Shown here in pieces: positions 1-11,229 of a DNA stretch of 64,000 bases; within the stretch, counting starts at the first letter, position 1, and each line of letters starts with the position of its first letter. The stretch comes from Rhabditoides inermis (taxonomy: Eukaryota; Nematoda; Chromadorea; Rhabditida; Rhabditidae). The position numbers and the translations under genes were made by a program. The notes under the pieces were generated by a model, which was given only the letters and a program-made list of their open reading frames with translations, searched no databases and was not told the origin of the DNA. Location of the stretch: NCBI GenBank assembly GCA_963966185.1, contig CAWZYM010000445.1, forward strand, positions 57,501-121,500, in the 5' to 3' direction.

Positions 1-561
1 AAGTCTGGATGTCTGGAGTTGTTCGGTCAGTTGTGGAAAGTCCGGTTGTGCTTTCCTTCTGAGATGAGACCATTCGCAAAGAAACTGTCTGTGCAAGTGT
101 GGTTGGCGCAGTGGAAGTTGTTTTGCTAGTAGATGTGCTGTTGTCTACACCTTCAGTAAGTTTGACTGTGCTGACTTCTTCTTCGGTAGTTGTTGTGTTT
201 GTTGTCGCCTCAGAAGTCAATGTGAAATTCTGCAAAGTTGTGTCCGTAGTTGTTCTTCTGTTGTTGGTTGTGAAGTTGTTATCAGGCCCAGTCGTTTCCA
301 AAGTAGCCTGGGTAGTCTTGTCCGTTTCATTTTCTCTAGTTGTCGTTTTTTCGTCGAATTTTGTGAGGGCTTGTGTGGTCAAACTTCCATTTGATTCAGT
401 TGTCTCTGTGATCGGTTCAGTGGTATCGATAGCTGTGGAAGACAAAACTCCCATTGACTCCGTAGTCTCCAAAGGAAGATTGGATCGGTCCGTTAGGGTA
501 CTGGCGCCTGTATCAAAAAAATATGAAAGTGTCTTTTGTGCGGCGGTAACGCAGTCGAAAA

Positions 562-1207
562 GGTGTGAGGGTGTGAGAGTGTGAGGGTGTGAGGGTGTGA
601 GGGTGTGAGAGTGTGAGGGTGTGAGGGTGTGAGGGTGTGAGGGTGTGAGGGTGTGAGGGTGTGAGAGTGTGAGGGTGTGAGGGTGTGAGGGTGTGAGGGT
701 GTGAGGGTGTGAGGGTGTGAGGGTGTGAGGGTGTGAGGGTGTGAGGGTGTAAGGGTGTGAGGGTGTGAGGGTGTGAGGGTGTGAGGGTGTGAGGGTGTGA
801 GGGTGTGAGAGTGTGAGGGTGTGAGGGTGTGAGAGTGTGAGGGTGTGAGGATGTGAGGGTGTGAGGGTGTGAGGGTGTGAGGGTGTGAGGGTGTGAGGGT
901 GTGAGGGTGTGAGGGTGTGAGGGTGTGAGAGTGTGAGGGTGTGAGGGTGTGAGGGTGTGAGTGTGTGAGGGTGTGAGGGTGTGAGGGTGTGAGGGTGTGA
1001 GGGTGTGAGGGTGTGAGGGTGTGAGAGTGTGAGGGTGTGAGGGTGTGAGGGTGTGAGTGTGTGAGGGTGTGAGGGTGTGAGGGTGTGAGGGTGTGAGGGT
1101 GTGAGAGTATGAGGGTGTGAGAGTGTGAGGGAGAGTGTGAGGGTGCAAGGGTGTGAGGGAGAGGGTGTGAGAGTGTGAGGGTGTGTGAGTGTGAGGGAGA
1201 GTGTGGG
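562..1207. repeat. 8-bp tandem array (GTGAGGGT)n
   Basis: This is a near-perfect octamer array of about 80 units, with GTGAGAGT, GTGTGAGT and other single-base variants. It lies in the intron between exons 1 and 2 of the broken gene C copy and mirrors the much longer array at 32,651-34,473. Because 8 and 3 are coprime, it yields a false His/Thr/Pro/Ser reading frame on the minus strand. Confidence 0.95.
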
Positions 1208-1225
1208 GGTGTAAGAGACGGTTGT

Positions 1226-1226
<1 letters not shown>

Positions 1227-1262
<36 letters not shown>
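1227..1262. repeat. (GA)n microsatellite
   Basis: A dinucleotide run beside the octamer array. Its mirror is the (CT)n run at about 32,620-32,650. Confidence 0.9.
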
Positions 1263-1265
<3 letters not shown>

Positions 1266-1518
1266 AAGAGAGAAAGAGAGAAACAAAACGAATGATGAAT
1301 TTGACACAGTTTTGCATGCGCAGCATCGCCTTGCCAAAGGAAAGCGTTACCACTGTGCTTGATAAATAAGCATTTTTGCCATCCATTCATTAAGTATACT
1401 GTAGAACTATGAAAAAATATACTTTTTCTTAATTATATATTGAGGTGACATGGTGGTGTGGTTTCGATCCAAACAAAAGATCATGTGATTCAGGTAGCTA
1501 GTCAGATAGCCGATAATA

Positions 1519-1520
<2 letters not shown>

Positions 1521-1578
<58 letters not shown>
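1521..1578. repeat. (TA)n microsatellite
   Basis: A pure TA run of about 58 bp. The corresponding right-arm place (about 32,370-32,400) lacks it, so it expanded or was lost after the arms separated. Confidence 0.93.
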
Positions 1579-1584
<6 letters not shown>

Positions 1585-2424
1585 AGGAAAAACGAATGAT
1601 TGTGTAACCTGGCGTTTGAGATAAACATGGAGCGCGGAAGTAATATGAATGCGTAGAAGTATGTGAATTAATAAATTTGCAAGATAATGATATTCATGCA
1701 ATTACGGAATTGCTGACCATTGTAGTCACAAAACAGAATGAGTGTGAGATGTAGAGTGCGTACTCACAATAGGGTCTCCATCTCGGCAGCTGTTCTCGTC
1801 TTGTCGCAGGGAGGGGCCGGTGGATCGGAAGAATGCACGCCGTCCATCAGAAGAAGCAGAAGGGCAGAGAACACGAAGTTCCGAGACAGCATTCTGTCGG
1901 GTTCAATACTGCAATGGATGTGTATGAGAAGTATTCAACTACGCGGAAGAGCACTGGGGGTGGTCGACAGCCGGTCGGAAGGAGGAAAGGAGGCAGAATG
2001 AGGCCGAATGAGACCCGTATCCATCCAACGCCCCCTTGTAACCATGCCGAAATGGCTGTTGGCATGATTTCTTTCTATAAAATCGGGAATAATAGAGGAC
2101 TGACATTTTCTTGTCGCATCTGTTTCCGAGCAACTGCGCCGGATTCACCATCGGAAAAGATATATCGGAAGAATAACTCAAAACACATTACTGGTAACAA
2201 TTTTGTTAATCGAGAAAAGAAATCGGATTCGGAGTGATATGCATAGTAAAGTTGTTACAGTACAGACCGTAACAGAATCTACTGGTAATCAAAAGAATCA
2301 AAGGAAAGAAACATCGCTTTATCTCGGCTCAGAGAAAGAATTACGACTTGCATCAGAAGAGAAAGTTGTAGTTGCCGGCTCGTGCCTGCTGCCGGCGACA
2401 CTGAAATGGGAGCGGCAGCTGCAT

Positions 2425-2429
2425 ATATG

Positions 2430-2492
<63 letters not shown>
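2425..2492. repeat. (TA)n microsatellite at an arm breakpoint
   Basis: A TA/TG-rich run. Its mirror at 26,698-26,765 marks the place where the right arm carries an extra 4.8 kb block (26,766 to about 31,565). Confidence 0.9.
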
Positions 2493-2497
<5 letters not shown>

Positions 2498-2814
2498 TTA
2501 TATGCCGCCCTTAGGAGTGTATCTGCGGGGGCGCGGCGTTTTGGCAAAAGTGAAAGTGTGTAAATGCCGTGTTAATTTGTTCCCTGGTATGTAAGAGTTT
2601 TGTGAACATTGAAGTTATGTACGAAATAATTATTGATGCAAGCAGAAGTAATATTATATTTTTTAAATGAGTTATTGACGAATAGGTGTTGGATTTCATA
2701 TTGGCGGATTGGCGGCACTTTCTTCCCTAATGCAGGCGACCTTGGAATGTTGCGAACTGAGTTGCGAAGCATAGACACAGCACATGGAATACATACTGAT
2801 CCTATACAAAATGT
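2493..2814. other. Non-coding arm sequence
   Basis: About 320 bp matching the reverse complement of 26,390-26,690. No convincing exon is visible. The match breaks at about 2,812, where the retroelement fragment begins. Confidence 0.6.
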
Positions 2815-4140
2815 GACGACCTCACTCCGGAGATGATGAAGACTCTGCTCGCCTTTGGGCTCCGTGAGCTGCATCGGCTGATCGTCAACATCTGGGAGAG
2901 GACTGAGGTGCCTGACTCGTGGAGAAACGCCATCATCGTCCCGTTGCTGAAGAAGGGCGGCCCCACCGACCCAGCCAACTACCGCGGTATCTCATTGATC
3001 CGCGTGTGCTACAAGTTGGTGGAGCGTCTGCTGCTACTTCGCATTGTGGAGCACCGCGAGAAGACCGCCCGAGACGAGCAGTACGGATTCCGCCCAAGAA
3101 GGTCTACCATCGACGTCATCTTCTCTCTGAGACGGATAGTTGAGCTGCGTGCCCGATTCAAGAAGACGACCTATGTACATCAACTTTGTCGACTCCCGGG
3201 CAGCATTCGACAGTCCCGATCGAGACCGCCTCTTCGATGCGGTGCGCGCCGACGGAGTACCAGCCCCGCTAGTCGACCTTCTACGAGACCTGTACAGCCG
3301 TACTACTTCCGCTGTCCGCACTCCTTGCGGAATCACGCAGCAGTTCGCCGACCGGACTGGAGTGCGCCAAGGATCCGTCTGCGGCCCGCTCCTGTTCAAC
3401 TATGTCATCGACGACGTGATGCGACGTGTTGTGGGGGAGTGTGGAGGAGGAATGGAGCTGCACCCGACAGAACGGAAAGTCACCGTCCTCGACTACGCGG
3501 ATGACATCGCTCCGCTTGAAGAAGACCCTGTTAACCTGCAGAAAACTGTCGATCGTCCCAGTCTCCTCGCCGCCTCGTACGGTTTGATCCTCAGGCCCGA
3601 CAAGTGCGAGTCGATGACCATCCCGCGAGGAGTAAAGGAGGAGTTCACTCTGTCAATGGAGAGAAGATCGCGCAGACCACCAACTTCCGCTACCTCGGTT
3701 CGTGGATTAGCAGCGACGCCGACCTTACTAAGGATGTGGAGACGCGAATCGCAAATGGCGGCAACGAGAGTTTGTCTCTTGGGACACGTGCTGCGACGAG
3801 AAGACCATCGGATTGTGAAGAAGCTGCGCTCACACTACCGCCGCCGGAATGGAGACGAGCCCCAGGAAGGAAACGCGCCACATGGGACGAGAAGCTGAAG
3901 AAGGATGTCAGGCCTACTCCTGCCGTGCGCGGCAAGGTTACCTCGAGAGACACTTCGTTCCGCAGAGCTTGGAACACTCGCAACGGGCAGTGGATGAACG
4001 CTGTTATGGACATGGCACAAGACCGCGTCAAGTGGTCAGAACTGGTTCACGCGATGATCGCCGGCTAAGGGGCGACAATGCTCCAGATGATCTACGGAGA
4101 ATCGGCCGAGGAGTGAGTGAGTGAGTGAGAGAGAGAGAGA
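2815..4140 (+). mobile_element. 5'-truncated, frameshifted RTE-like LINE (reverse transcriptase)
   Basis: The fragment encodes the C-terminal two thirds of a non-LTR reverse transcriptase in three overlapping frames: 2,833-3,170, 3,140-3,660 and 3,604-4,068. Recognisable blocks are NYRGISL, QYGFRPRRST, a GVRQGSVCGPLLFN block, the catalytic box LDYADDIA, FRYLGSWI, LLGHVLRRED and PGRKRATWDE before a stop at 4,066-4,068. This block order and C-terminal tail fit the RTE/BovB type. No endonuclease domain is present. At least two frameshifts separate the finger, palm and tail regions, so it is dead. The 3' end runs into GTGA/GA repeats (4,110-4,140), as RTE elements often do. It is absent from the right arm, where about 0.5 kb of other sequence (25,910-26,390) occupies the place. 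Confidence 0.88.
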
Positions 4141-4239
4141 GAATCCGCGCGGAGGAGCAGACGACGAGAGAGAGAACCATGACAATTTGCGGCATTGCAC
4201 TAGCTTTGCTGATTACGACAATAGCCCCGCGTACATTGT

Positions 4240-5090
4240 ACATCAGAGAGGGCGCGCCGTTCACAGTCACTCTGACTCTCTGCCGAAAGAGTGCGTTTTC
4301 TGCGTGTTTTCCGAACTTGTACTTTGAGTGTAGCCCGCCCCGCCACTGCCAGCGTCTAATTCGCGCCGGGTTGGCATTTTTGAGCACGCCAACAATAACC
4401 AGGAGGAAGAGCGCAGTAGGCGCGACTCCGGCTAGTAGTCAGAAAACATGTGGGAGTTGTGAAACGTAACGTGTGATCTGTGGTACATGATAGTAAGAAG
4501 AGAAAGAAGGGCCGAGATAGAGAGAAGATCATATTAGAGAGGGCGCGCAGCGCCCTCTCTTTTGGCTTAGGATAGGGCTCGCGCCAGAATTTTCAAGAAG
4601 CTATATCCAAAATCATGTTAGCAGGAATGTGAACTCATCCAATTCATGTTAGTTAGATTTGCACGGTTCCGTAGGCCAGATCACTAATTGATGGCATCTT
4701 TGTATCTTTTCTCTGAAAGAAGTTATGAGCGATCTCGCGCACCCATGAGGTTAGAGGCCAGCGTGTGGGTGGGTGGGTGGGTGGAAGTCGTGTCCGGTAA
4801 CGCTGACTCTCTGCCGAAAGCGTACTCTCTCGGCGTTTTCTGCCCGTGTTCTCCAACTCGCACTTTGAGTGTAGTTCGCCCCGCCGCCGCCAGCGTCTAA
4901 TTCGCGCCGGGTTTGCGTTGTTTTGGGTCCGCCAACTATAACCAGGAGAAAGAGCGCAGTAGGCGCGACTCCGAACGGTAGTGAGAAAATATGTGGGGAA
5001 AACGTTTTTGTGAAATGTAACGGCGATCCGAAACGTAACGTGTGATCTGTGGTACATGAGAGTAAGAAGAGAGAGAACGGCAGAGAGTTT
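4240..5090. repeat. Two direct copies of a ~250 bp module
   Basis: The segments 4,265-4,500 and 4,800-5,085 match each other, for example CTGACTCTCTGCCGAAAG, AGCGTCTAATTCGCGCCGGG and GTAACGTGTGATCTGTGGTA. The right arm has only one copy, inverted, at about 25,315-25,725. No coding function is visible. This is either a dispersed repeat or a local tandem duplication in the left arm. Confidence 0.8.
4536..4560. other. Perfect 11-bp stem hairpin
   Basis: AGAGAGGGCGC, GCA, then the exact reverse complement, all within 25 bp. The half-site AGAGAGGGCGCGC also occurs at about 4,244 and 24,208, so it may be the end of a repeat element. No function is assigned. Confidence 0.75.
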
Positions 5091-5208
5091 GTGTTAGTAT
5101 TTGTAAACGTTGATAGAAGAGCAGAAAATATAAAGAGACAGAGAGAGAAGGGCAGAAAGTGAGAGAGTGAGAGAGTGAGAGAGAGAACAGTGTGAGAGAA
5201 AGAGAGAA

Positions 5209-5255
<47 letters not shown>

Positions 5256-5390
5256 TAGAAAGAGAGAAGGAACAGTGAAAGAGAGAGAAGGGACGAAGAG
5301 AAGGAGAGAACAGAGTGAGTGAGAGATAGTAGTTTTTGATAAAATCCATATGAATAGTCATAATTCAGCACATATTCAAAATTTCTATAA
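5090..5390. repeat. GA-rich low-complexity tract
   Basis: Imperfect GA/GAGAAA repeats. The mirror is the CT-rich tract at about 25,100-25,300. No gene is visible. Confidence 0.85.
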
Positions 5391-5394
5391 AATT

Positions 5395-5607
5395 TAACAA
5401 AAGGACATATATTTTATTTAAAAAGTACTTGCGTAAACAAATGAACTTTGTCTTGTCCCAATGCAGCAAAAGCACATGCATAAAGCGTTTACAAATACTA
5501 ACACAAACCTGCGCATAACGGACAGTGAACACTAACCGATGAAATATAACAATACAAATGAATAACGCCATACGTTCATATTAGAGAGAGAGAAGACAGA
5601 GAGAGAG

Positions 5608-5658
<51 letters not shown>

Positions 5659-5775
5659 GAGAGGCGCAGGTTTGTGTTAGTATTTGTGAACGCTTTATGC
5701 ATGTGCTTTTGCTGCATTGGGACAAGACAAAGTTCATTTGTTTACGCAAGTACTTTTTAAATAAAATTAGATTTA
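5395..5775. repeat. Foldback element with ~105-bp inverted ends
   Basis: The segment 5,418-5,517 (AAGTACTTGCGTAAACAAAT onward) recurs in reverse complement at 5,666-5,755, separated by about 150 bp that include a (GA)n run. The right arm has a related foldback at 24,805-25,015, and a weaker single arm lies at 28,395-28,480. This fits a small non-autonomous foldback or MITE family, but no target duplication could be fixed. Confidence 0.7.
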
Positions 5776-5936
5776 TTTTTGACTTTTGCGGTGTGACAAA
5801 CCTTAATCTACACACATTCTAATCTACACAAGTTGATACATGCAGATGCTTGTATCATTTCCACAAGAAAAAAGCGTGGATGATGGACTACAAACAATGT
5901 AATAACGTGTACCGCTAACTATAGTACGTTTTGCAG

Positions 5937-6063
5937 GATGCTGTTCCAGCGCAATGGATACAAGTACGTGATGGTGATGCAGATATGTTCCCTCGGAATC
6001 GCACTCATACTAGTCGCTGTGTTCTGGAAAAGGATAGTGCCACTCAAAATGACACCTAAACAA
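5937..6063 (+). CDS. Single conserved exon encoding a membrane anchor (left arm)
   Basis: A TTTGCAG acceptor precedes GATG, and a CAA|GTGAGTC donor follows. From the ATG at 5,938 the exon encodes 42 residues with one hydrophobic stretch (YVMVMQICSLGIALILVAVF) between basic flanks, as in a signal anchor. The mirrored exon (23,829-23,955) has the same length, with one amino-acid change noted near the N-terminus (N to S). Its phase does not match the next likely exon (6,921), so it may be the first exon of another transcript or an alternative first exon. The intron after it contains the 125-bp satellite. Confidence 0.5.
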
Positions 6064-6077
6064 GTGAGTCTATGTGA

Positions 6078-6886
6078 CCGCGCATTGCATCCCGCCTTGT
6101 CATTGACTGTCCGTGTTCCGGCCGGCCTTCCAGATAGCCCCTCCCTCCCTCCCTCGCCTCTTCTCTCTCGCAGCTTCTCGCGGCCTGCTCCCCCACCGTA
6201 GACCGCGCATTGCATCCCGCCTTGTCATTGACTTTGACTGTCCGTGTTCCGGCCGGCCCTCCAGATAGCCCCTCCCTCCCTCCCTCGCCTCTTCTCTCTC
6301 GCAGCTTCTCGCGGCCTGCTCCCCCACCGTAGACCGCGCATTGCATCCCGCCTTGTCATTGACTGTCCGTGTTCCGGCCGGCCCTCCAGATAGCCCCTCC
6401 CTCCCTTCCTCGCCTCTTCTCTCTCGCAGCTTCTCGCGGCCTGCTGCCCCACCGTAGACCGCGCATTGCATCCCGCCTTGTCATTGACTGTCCGTGTTCC
6501 GGCCGGCCCTCCAGATAGCCCCTCCCTCCCTCCCTCGCCTCTTCTCTCTCGCAGTTTCTCGCGGCCTGCTCCCCCACCGTAGACCGCGCATTGCATCCCG
6601 CCTTGTCATTGACTGTCCATGTTCCGGCCGGCCTTCCAGATAGCCCCTCCCTCCCTCCCTCCCTCCCTCGCCTCTTCTCTCTCGCAGTTTCTCGCGGCCT
6701 GCTCCCCCACCGTAGACAGCGCATTGCATCCTGCCTTGTCACTGACTGTCCGTGTTCCGGCCGGCCCTCCAGATATCCCCTCCCTCCCTCCCTCGCCTCT
6801 TCTCTCTCGCAGCTTCTCGCGGCCGCTCCCCTACCGTAGACCGCGCATTGCATCCCGCCTTGTCATTGACTGTCCGTGTTCCGATG
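6078..6886 (-). repeat. 125-bp satellite, about 6.5 units (left arm)
   Basis: Units of about 125 bp carry the core GGCCGGCC, CTCGCAGCTTCTCGCGGCC and GACCGCGCATTGCATCCCGC. They lie in the opposite orientation to the main array at 45,135-62,635. The mirror block is 23,150-23,815, so this small array predates the duplication of the arms. Confidence 0.95.
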
Positions 6887-6920
6887 TTCCCTCTCTGATG
6901 TACATACATGTTGTTTCTAG

Positions 6921-7229
6921 GAATGGAGTTTGTGCCTGTGTTGTTGTATGCGTTGCGTTGCGTGGCGGCAGACGGCGTGTGGCAGTGGAACGGGACGGCG
7001 GCCGTGATGTCGTTCTATCTTTCCCTGGGTGGAGGGGTGCACGTGGAGTGGGCCACTGCACCCCACACCCAGATGACTGTCCGCCAGGGTGAGTCGAGCA
7101 CCGTGGCTGCCCCTCACCCACACGCGTTCCAGCCGACGACCTGCCCCAACTCAACCACATCTCCCTGCACAGCCCTCTCCGCCAACACAACTTCGTCTCC
7201 CTCGCGTTAGTCACACCTTTTGCTCTGTG

Positions 7230-7288
<59 letters not shown>

Positions 7289-8759
7289 CCAACTGGACTG
7301 TTTCAGTGTGTCCTGCACAGATGGCAACAAGACGCTGGACGCCTCCTTTGAAACAATGTGAGTGTCTGATTCTCAGTCTTCTCCTTCATACCATCCACTC
7401 ATTCCAGTCGCGACATAGTACATCCATACTACAGTGTCGCAACATCCAGTGACGTCATCGTCGTCACTGAGGGTATGGACGATGGGATCATCGTGACGGT
7501 GGGTCAACAAGAGAGGTGGAGAAAGAGAAAGACGAGCGTGTAGTATGTGTGTGATAGGGAGAGAGTGCCGGGTGATTGCACGTCGTCGTTCAGTTCGGGG
7601 AGACGACGATCCCGGTGTCTGCTCTCCGCTCGCTGGCGCTAGTGTGCCGTCTGCCGACCGAGGCGCGGCTCCAGGAGTCGTGTCTGTGCTCCCTTGCCAA
7701 GGAGTGAGTGTCGTCCCTCCCCCTTCTCGCACCCTTCACTCCGTCCTTTCCAGTGGCCTCCTCAGCCGATTCCGCGTTGTGGCCGAGGCATCCTCGTCTC
7801 CCAACAAGTGAGCTGTCTGTTCTGCGTGCCTGTCTGCTGCCTCTCCGGCCGATCCAATGTCTCCACAGTATAAAATGATACTCTGTAACATGTTTGATTT
7901 GAGCACGTGTTCGTTGTTTATTGTTCTGTAGGAACATGATGTACGTTATTGTATATATATTATATGGTTTTTGTCTGCTCCATTATATTTTTTTCGTATG
8001 TTGATGTTCATTTTTTGGGCTTGATGTTATCTGAAGGTAATAATAAATGAACGGGACAGCGAACCCACAGAAACGTTCGGGGGACAAATGGTGGTTTATT
8101 GGGTCTGAAAATGCGATCGGGGTTTTAGTATTGACCGATTATAGTATGGTTTGGGCTTTTAATGGTAGTCGCACGACGTCCTATTTGACGGCGGGCTCAC
8201 AGCATCCTCCAATACGGGATACAGTAGTGAAGAAGGGGGTGACTCCTCGGTTTGAGTCCTTGGTCTCGTACTGTAGATGAAGAAGTGACGTCTCCTCGGT
8301 TCAGTCCTCGGCCTCGATTACGGATATATATGAGCGGCTCCTCGATTTAAGGCATTTCACTGTAGATGAAGATATGACATTGACGAGAACTTTTGAGACC
8401 TGACGAGAATTTTTGAAAATCTTCAACTCTAGGTTCATAAAGTATAAAGTGCACTCGTTATTTTCATATAGTGTAGACGAGGCATGGCATTACTGTTACT
8501 GTATACGACCCACTTTTTATGATCACGTGTTTGTGAAAGATACGCGTTGTCCCGTGTCCCGATTGCTTTTTTCCCCTACGGGGATTGTTGGCAGGCGACT
8601 ATTCAGGATGTGGCCATTCCGAAGCATAATGATGTGTGTCAGTGGTTTCTACTGGAGACGTGCCCGGCGCTTGTCATCAGACCATCATTGTGCTACGTGG
8701 ATTTCCACATCTGCGCACAGACAACATTCGAAATCGGGACAAAGAGAAAAATAGAATGA
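6921..8759 (+). CDS. Gene A, small secreted protein (left copy)
   Basis: Exons: 6,921-7,088 (ATG 6,923), 7,321-7,357, 7,408-7,498, 7,594-7,703, 7,754-7,807 and a terminal exon from 8,595. The N-terminus is a signal peptide (MEFVPVLLYALRCVAA) followed by Trp- and Gly-rich extracellular-type sequence and a DGNKTLDASF segment with a possible N-glycosylation site. All junctions up to 7,807 keep phase. The last exon is ambiguous. The phase-consistent frame stops at 8,752-8,754 and gives 618 nt (205 residues). Another open frame of the same exon is Cys-rich (NDVCQWFLLETCPALVI) and stops at 8,757-8,759, but needs an unseen exon for phase. Each exon up to 7,807 has a same-length partner in the right arm. 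A (CT)n run sits in intron 1. The family is not recognised. Confidence 0.6.
7231..7287. repeat. (CT)n microsatellite
   Basis: A dinucleotide run inside gene A intron 1. It may help as a polypyrimidine tract before the acceptor at 7,320. In the right arm this intron has no long run, while another CT run lies at 22,520-22,568. Confidence 0.9.
7808..8594. other. Long intron or intergenic stretch in gene A
   Basis: It holds AT-rich sequence, an open frame at 8,047-8,280 without splice support, and degenerate repeats around 8,225-8,400 that include TACTGTAGATGAAGA and CTCCTCGGTT. The right-arm counterpart is 21,465-22,253. No exon can be defended here. Confidence 0.5.
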
Positions 8760-10068
8760 AACGAACACTACGCAAACAGAAAACATAATAGAACGAAACT
8801 CAAGACAGTGACCAAGGTAAAACGCATGAAAGGTTTTTTTGCGAGATTTTCACTTCGCAGGTTTCATTCGTCGCTTTCAAAAACATTTCAAAAACAAACC
8901 TTATTTTCAAATGTGGAGACAATTTGTTAACAGTAAATATTACAAACACTGAATCGAAAAGAAACTACAAGTAATGTTTATAGTAAAAATTGTTTGTACA
9001 CCCCATTCGTCGTTTTGGAGTCTTGCCCAAGGACGCTCCCCCGAAGTGAGACACGCAAGGCCGGAGCCGAGCGGGTCTCTCCCAGAGGTTCGAGTTGTGC
9101 ACGGAAGAGGCAGCGACAAAAGAACGAGAGAGCCAATGACCGAACCACTATTCCCCTCTATCTACTGTCCCGAGAAAATCATTCAACAGACTAGAACACG
9201 TGATCGGTACATAGAGTTTATGAACAGAACAGAGATGAATGAACACGGGGTATCGGAAAGGCGGGTTAGACAAGCCCGATTAGCTCTCAGAGTGGCTTGA
9301 TCGGCCTTCACTCATACAAAGAAGCCCAGACTGAGCGTCGGTCGTGCCTTAAATACGGCCGGGGTGAGGGTTCTGGTATCTTGGCGGGAGTCGGTCGGTA
9401 GATCGTCCCGCCTCCTTGATCCGCCGATGGCATCGGGCGAGTCTGCAACGAGAGCATGATCTATGAACGATCGAGCGAACTACACACTTAGTGAGTAAGA
9501 GAGATCTTAGCGGCGCGCTAGCTCCGCTGACAATACTTTATTTGTGACATTTGATTGTAGTTCGTATATTTTCTTGTCATAGTTTATAGACAAAGTTGAG
9601 AGTGGTATGTTCCTTTAATTTTTAATTCCCTATTCCGAGTCTAAACACACTATGGGAATTTTGTTAGAAATGTTTGTTTTAGATGAAAATTAAGTAGTAA
9701 ACTAAGAAGATTTCGAGTTTTGGCCCACACCGGGGACACTCAGAGGGTCAGTGAGACCGCCGGTCCCACAGGGTGTGAGCCCGGAAAAAAGTCAAAACTT
9801 CAAATTCTGTAAACTCAGATGGATGCGAAATGTTTTTCTCGTTATGCAGACAGAATTTCATAAGAAAATCTTTCTATATGATCGAATTCAGGGCGCAGGG
9901 GCACCCGGGCCCACACTTCTTCTATTCCATGTGGCGAGTAGTGTAACTGCTCTCATATTGTGTTCACTTTCCACAAGACCACAGACGGATGCTGCGTGAG
10001 TGTGGTTAGATACAGTATGCTGACTGGTTACTGGTAACTACGCTCTCCCGTGGCCAGCTGGTTGTTAG
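8760..10068. other. Intergenic region between A and B (left), with a left-only insertion
   Basis: Most of it mirrors 20,484-21,284. A GC-richer block at about 9,016-9,575 has no counterpart in the right arm, where the flanks TTTGTACACCCCATT and TCATAGTTTATA are only about 45 bp apart. The block contains CCTTAAATACGGCC and several purine-rich segments but no gene. A solo LTR is possible, yet no clear TG...CA ends with a target duplication were identified. Confidence 0.5.
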
Positions 10069-11208
10069 GGCGGGGCGAGAGGGAAGAGAGGGAGCGCCTC
10101 CCTCGCATGTCCATTCCTCCCAACATGGGGGCTGCGTGCGCAGCTACCATCTGCATGCTGATGCAGTGCTTCGACATCGACAACCTGCTCGTCTACGAAT
10201 GGGGCAAGGTCCCATTCAAGTAGTGAGTTGTCTCGCAGTTGCTCGGTTGCTCGCATGGGCGGCGTAATGTGGTGTTGGTTGCAGCAGCCAGAGCTGTGCG
10301 GTTCCGGCAAGGATGGACGCTGTGTACGAGGTAGAGGTCTTCAACATGAAAGATGGATCGTGCCGCCTCTTCATCACAGACCGACTCCCCAATGCGACGA
10401 ACGTGTGCAAGGTACGCAGACCCGCCAGCGCACTCACACTCGCACACTCGAGCATATGCGCACACTTGGCACTCACTTGGTAACATTGTGTATGCCGCAC
10501 AGAAAGTAGAGTAGCGATATACTGTACATCATACAGCGGCTGATTGGCAATCAATTAGCCTAGATTTCAATCACGTTTATTGTAGATGGACATAGTGTAC
10601 TGTAGAACGGCGGCCCAGTTGATGTAGAAACTTGGACTATGGTATGGAGAATGTAGAGAAACCCGATGTAATGTACTTAGTTTGACCTTGTGTACTGTAG
10701 CTAAAACGGGGGAACTGTTGGTATGCATGGTAGTATTGGTATGTCATTTTTTTGTAAATGTAGAGAAATATGATGTACTGTAGCTGAGCTATGTGAAATA
10801 TAAAAACGGTTAAAATCATATGAGTCATACATGAACTCATGAACATTAGATGAGTCATAAATAATGGCAATACTCCTGTAACTGGAGTGATTGAAGTGAA
10901 GAGTAATTATTTTTACGCGCTCTTTGGGTCAGTACATGAGCTATACGTGTTTTATTATGCTGCATTTTGATATCTCATGATTTGTCTGCCTTCCGACCCC
11001 TCTCCATGGTTGGATGATGTGTAATTCGGACCAACCGCATCGATGCGGTTTGAAACGCGCATCGAAACGCTTTTACACTCGCTTTTTCGTGTGGCTCGCA
11101 GGAAACTGAATTCATGGTTTTGCAATGGGAATCGGAAAGCCGGACAGTTGGCAGATACGGGTTCAGCTATTGCGGGCGAAGTGCTTTTTGCCAGATGTTG
11201 GATAGACG

Positions 11209-11229
11209 GTGATAGGTGATAGGTGATAG
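11209..11229. repeat. (GTGATAG)3 heptamer in gene B
   Basis: Three 7-bp units lie between two open stretches that share one reading frame, and they bring in TGA TAG. The same three units exist in the right copy. Removing exactly 21 nt rejoins the frame (CG then G GTG TGT). This is either an extremely short spliced segment, an alternative short intron starting upstream at GTTGGA, or a shared lesion. Confidence 0.6.

Larger units (their letters stand above)
1..1892 (-). pseudogene. Inverted, broken 5' copy of receptor gene C (partial)
   Basis: Exon 1 is intact at 1,768-1,892: it starts at 1,892, encodes the same signal peptide and ends at a GTGAGTA donor. After an intron holding the 8-bp array, exon 2 opens at 507 with the same first codons as the right copy. 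It then jumps at about 482-490 straight into the mucin-coding exon, so the rest of exon 2, intron 2 and the start of exon 3 (about 450 bp, right coordinates 34,552-35,004) are missing. The join puts the mucin part in the wrong frame and a stop follows within about 20 codons. A second, shorter deletion removes part of the Thr-rich repeat. The copy runs off the left edge. It is a non-functional copy unless splicing bypasses the join. Confidence 0.85.

Noticed and set aside
99..584. 161-codon plus-strand frame rich in Val/Ser
   Set aside because: It is the antisense shadow of the Thr-rich mucin exon of the broken gene C copy.
562..1207. Telomere-like GTGAGGGT repeat
   Set aside because: It is internal, lies in an intron, is 8 bp long and does not match the TTAGGC repeat typical of nematodes. 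It is a microsatellite.
8047..8280. 77-codon frame beginning MNGTANPQKR
   Set aside because: The right-arm counterpart is altered by indels and no splice sites join it to gene A. Probably intronic.
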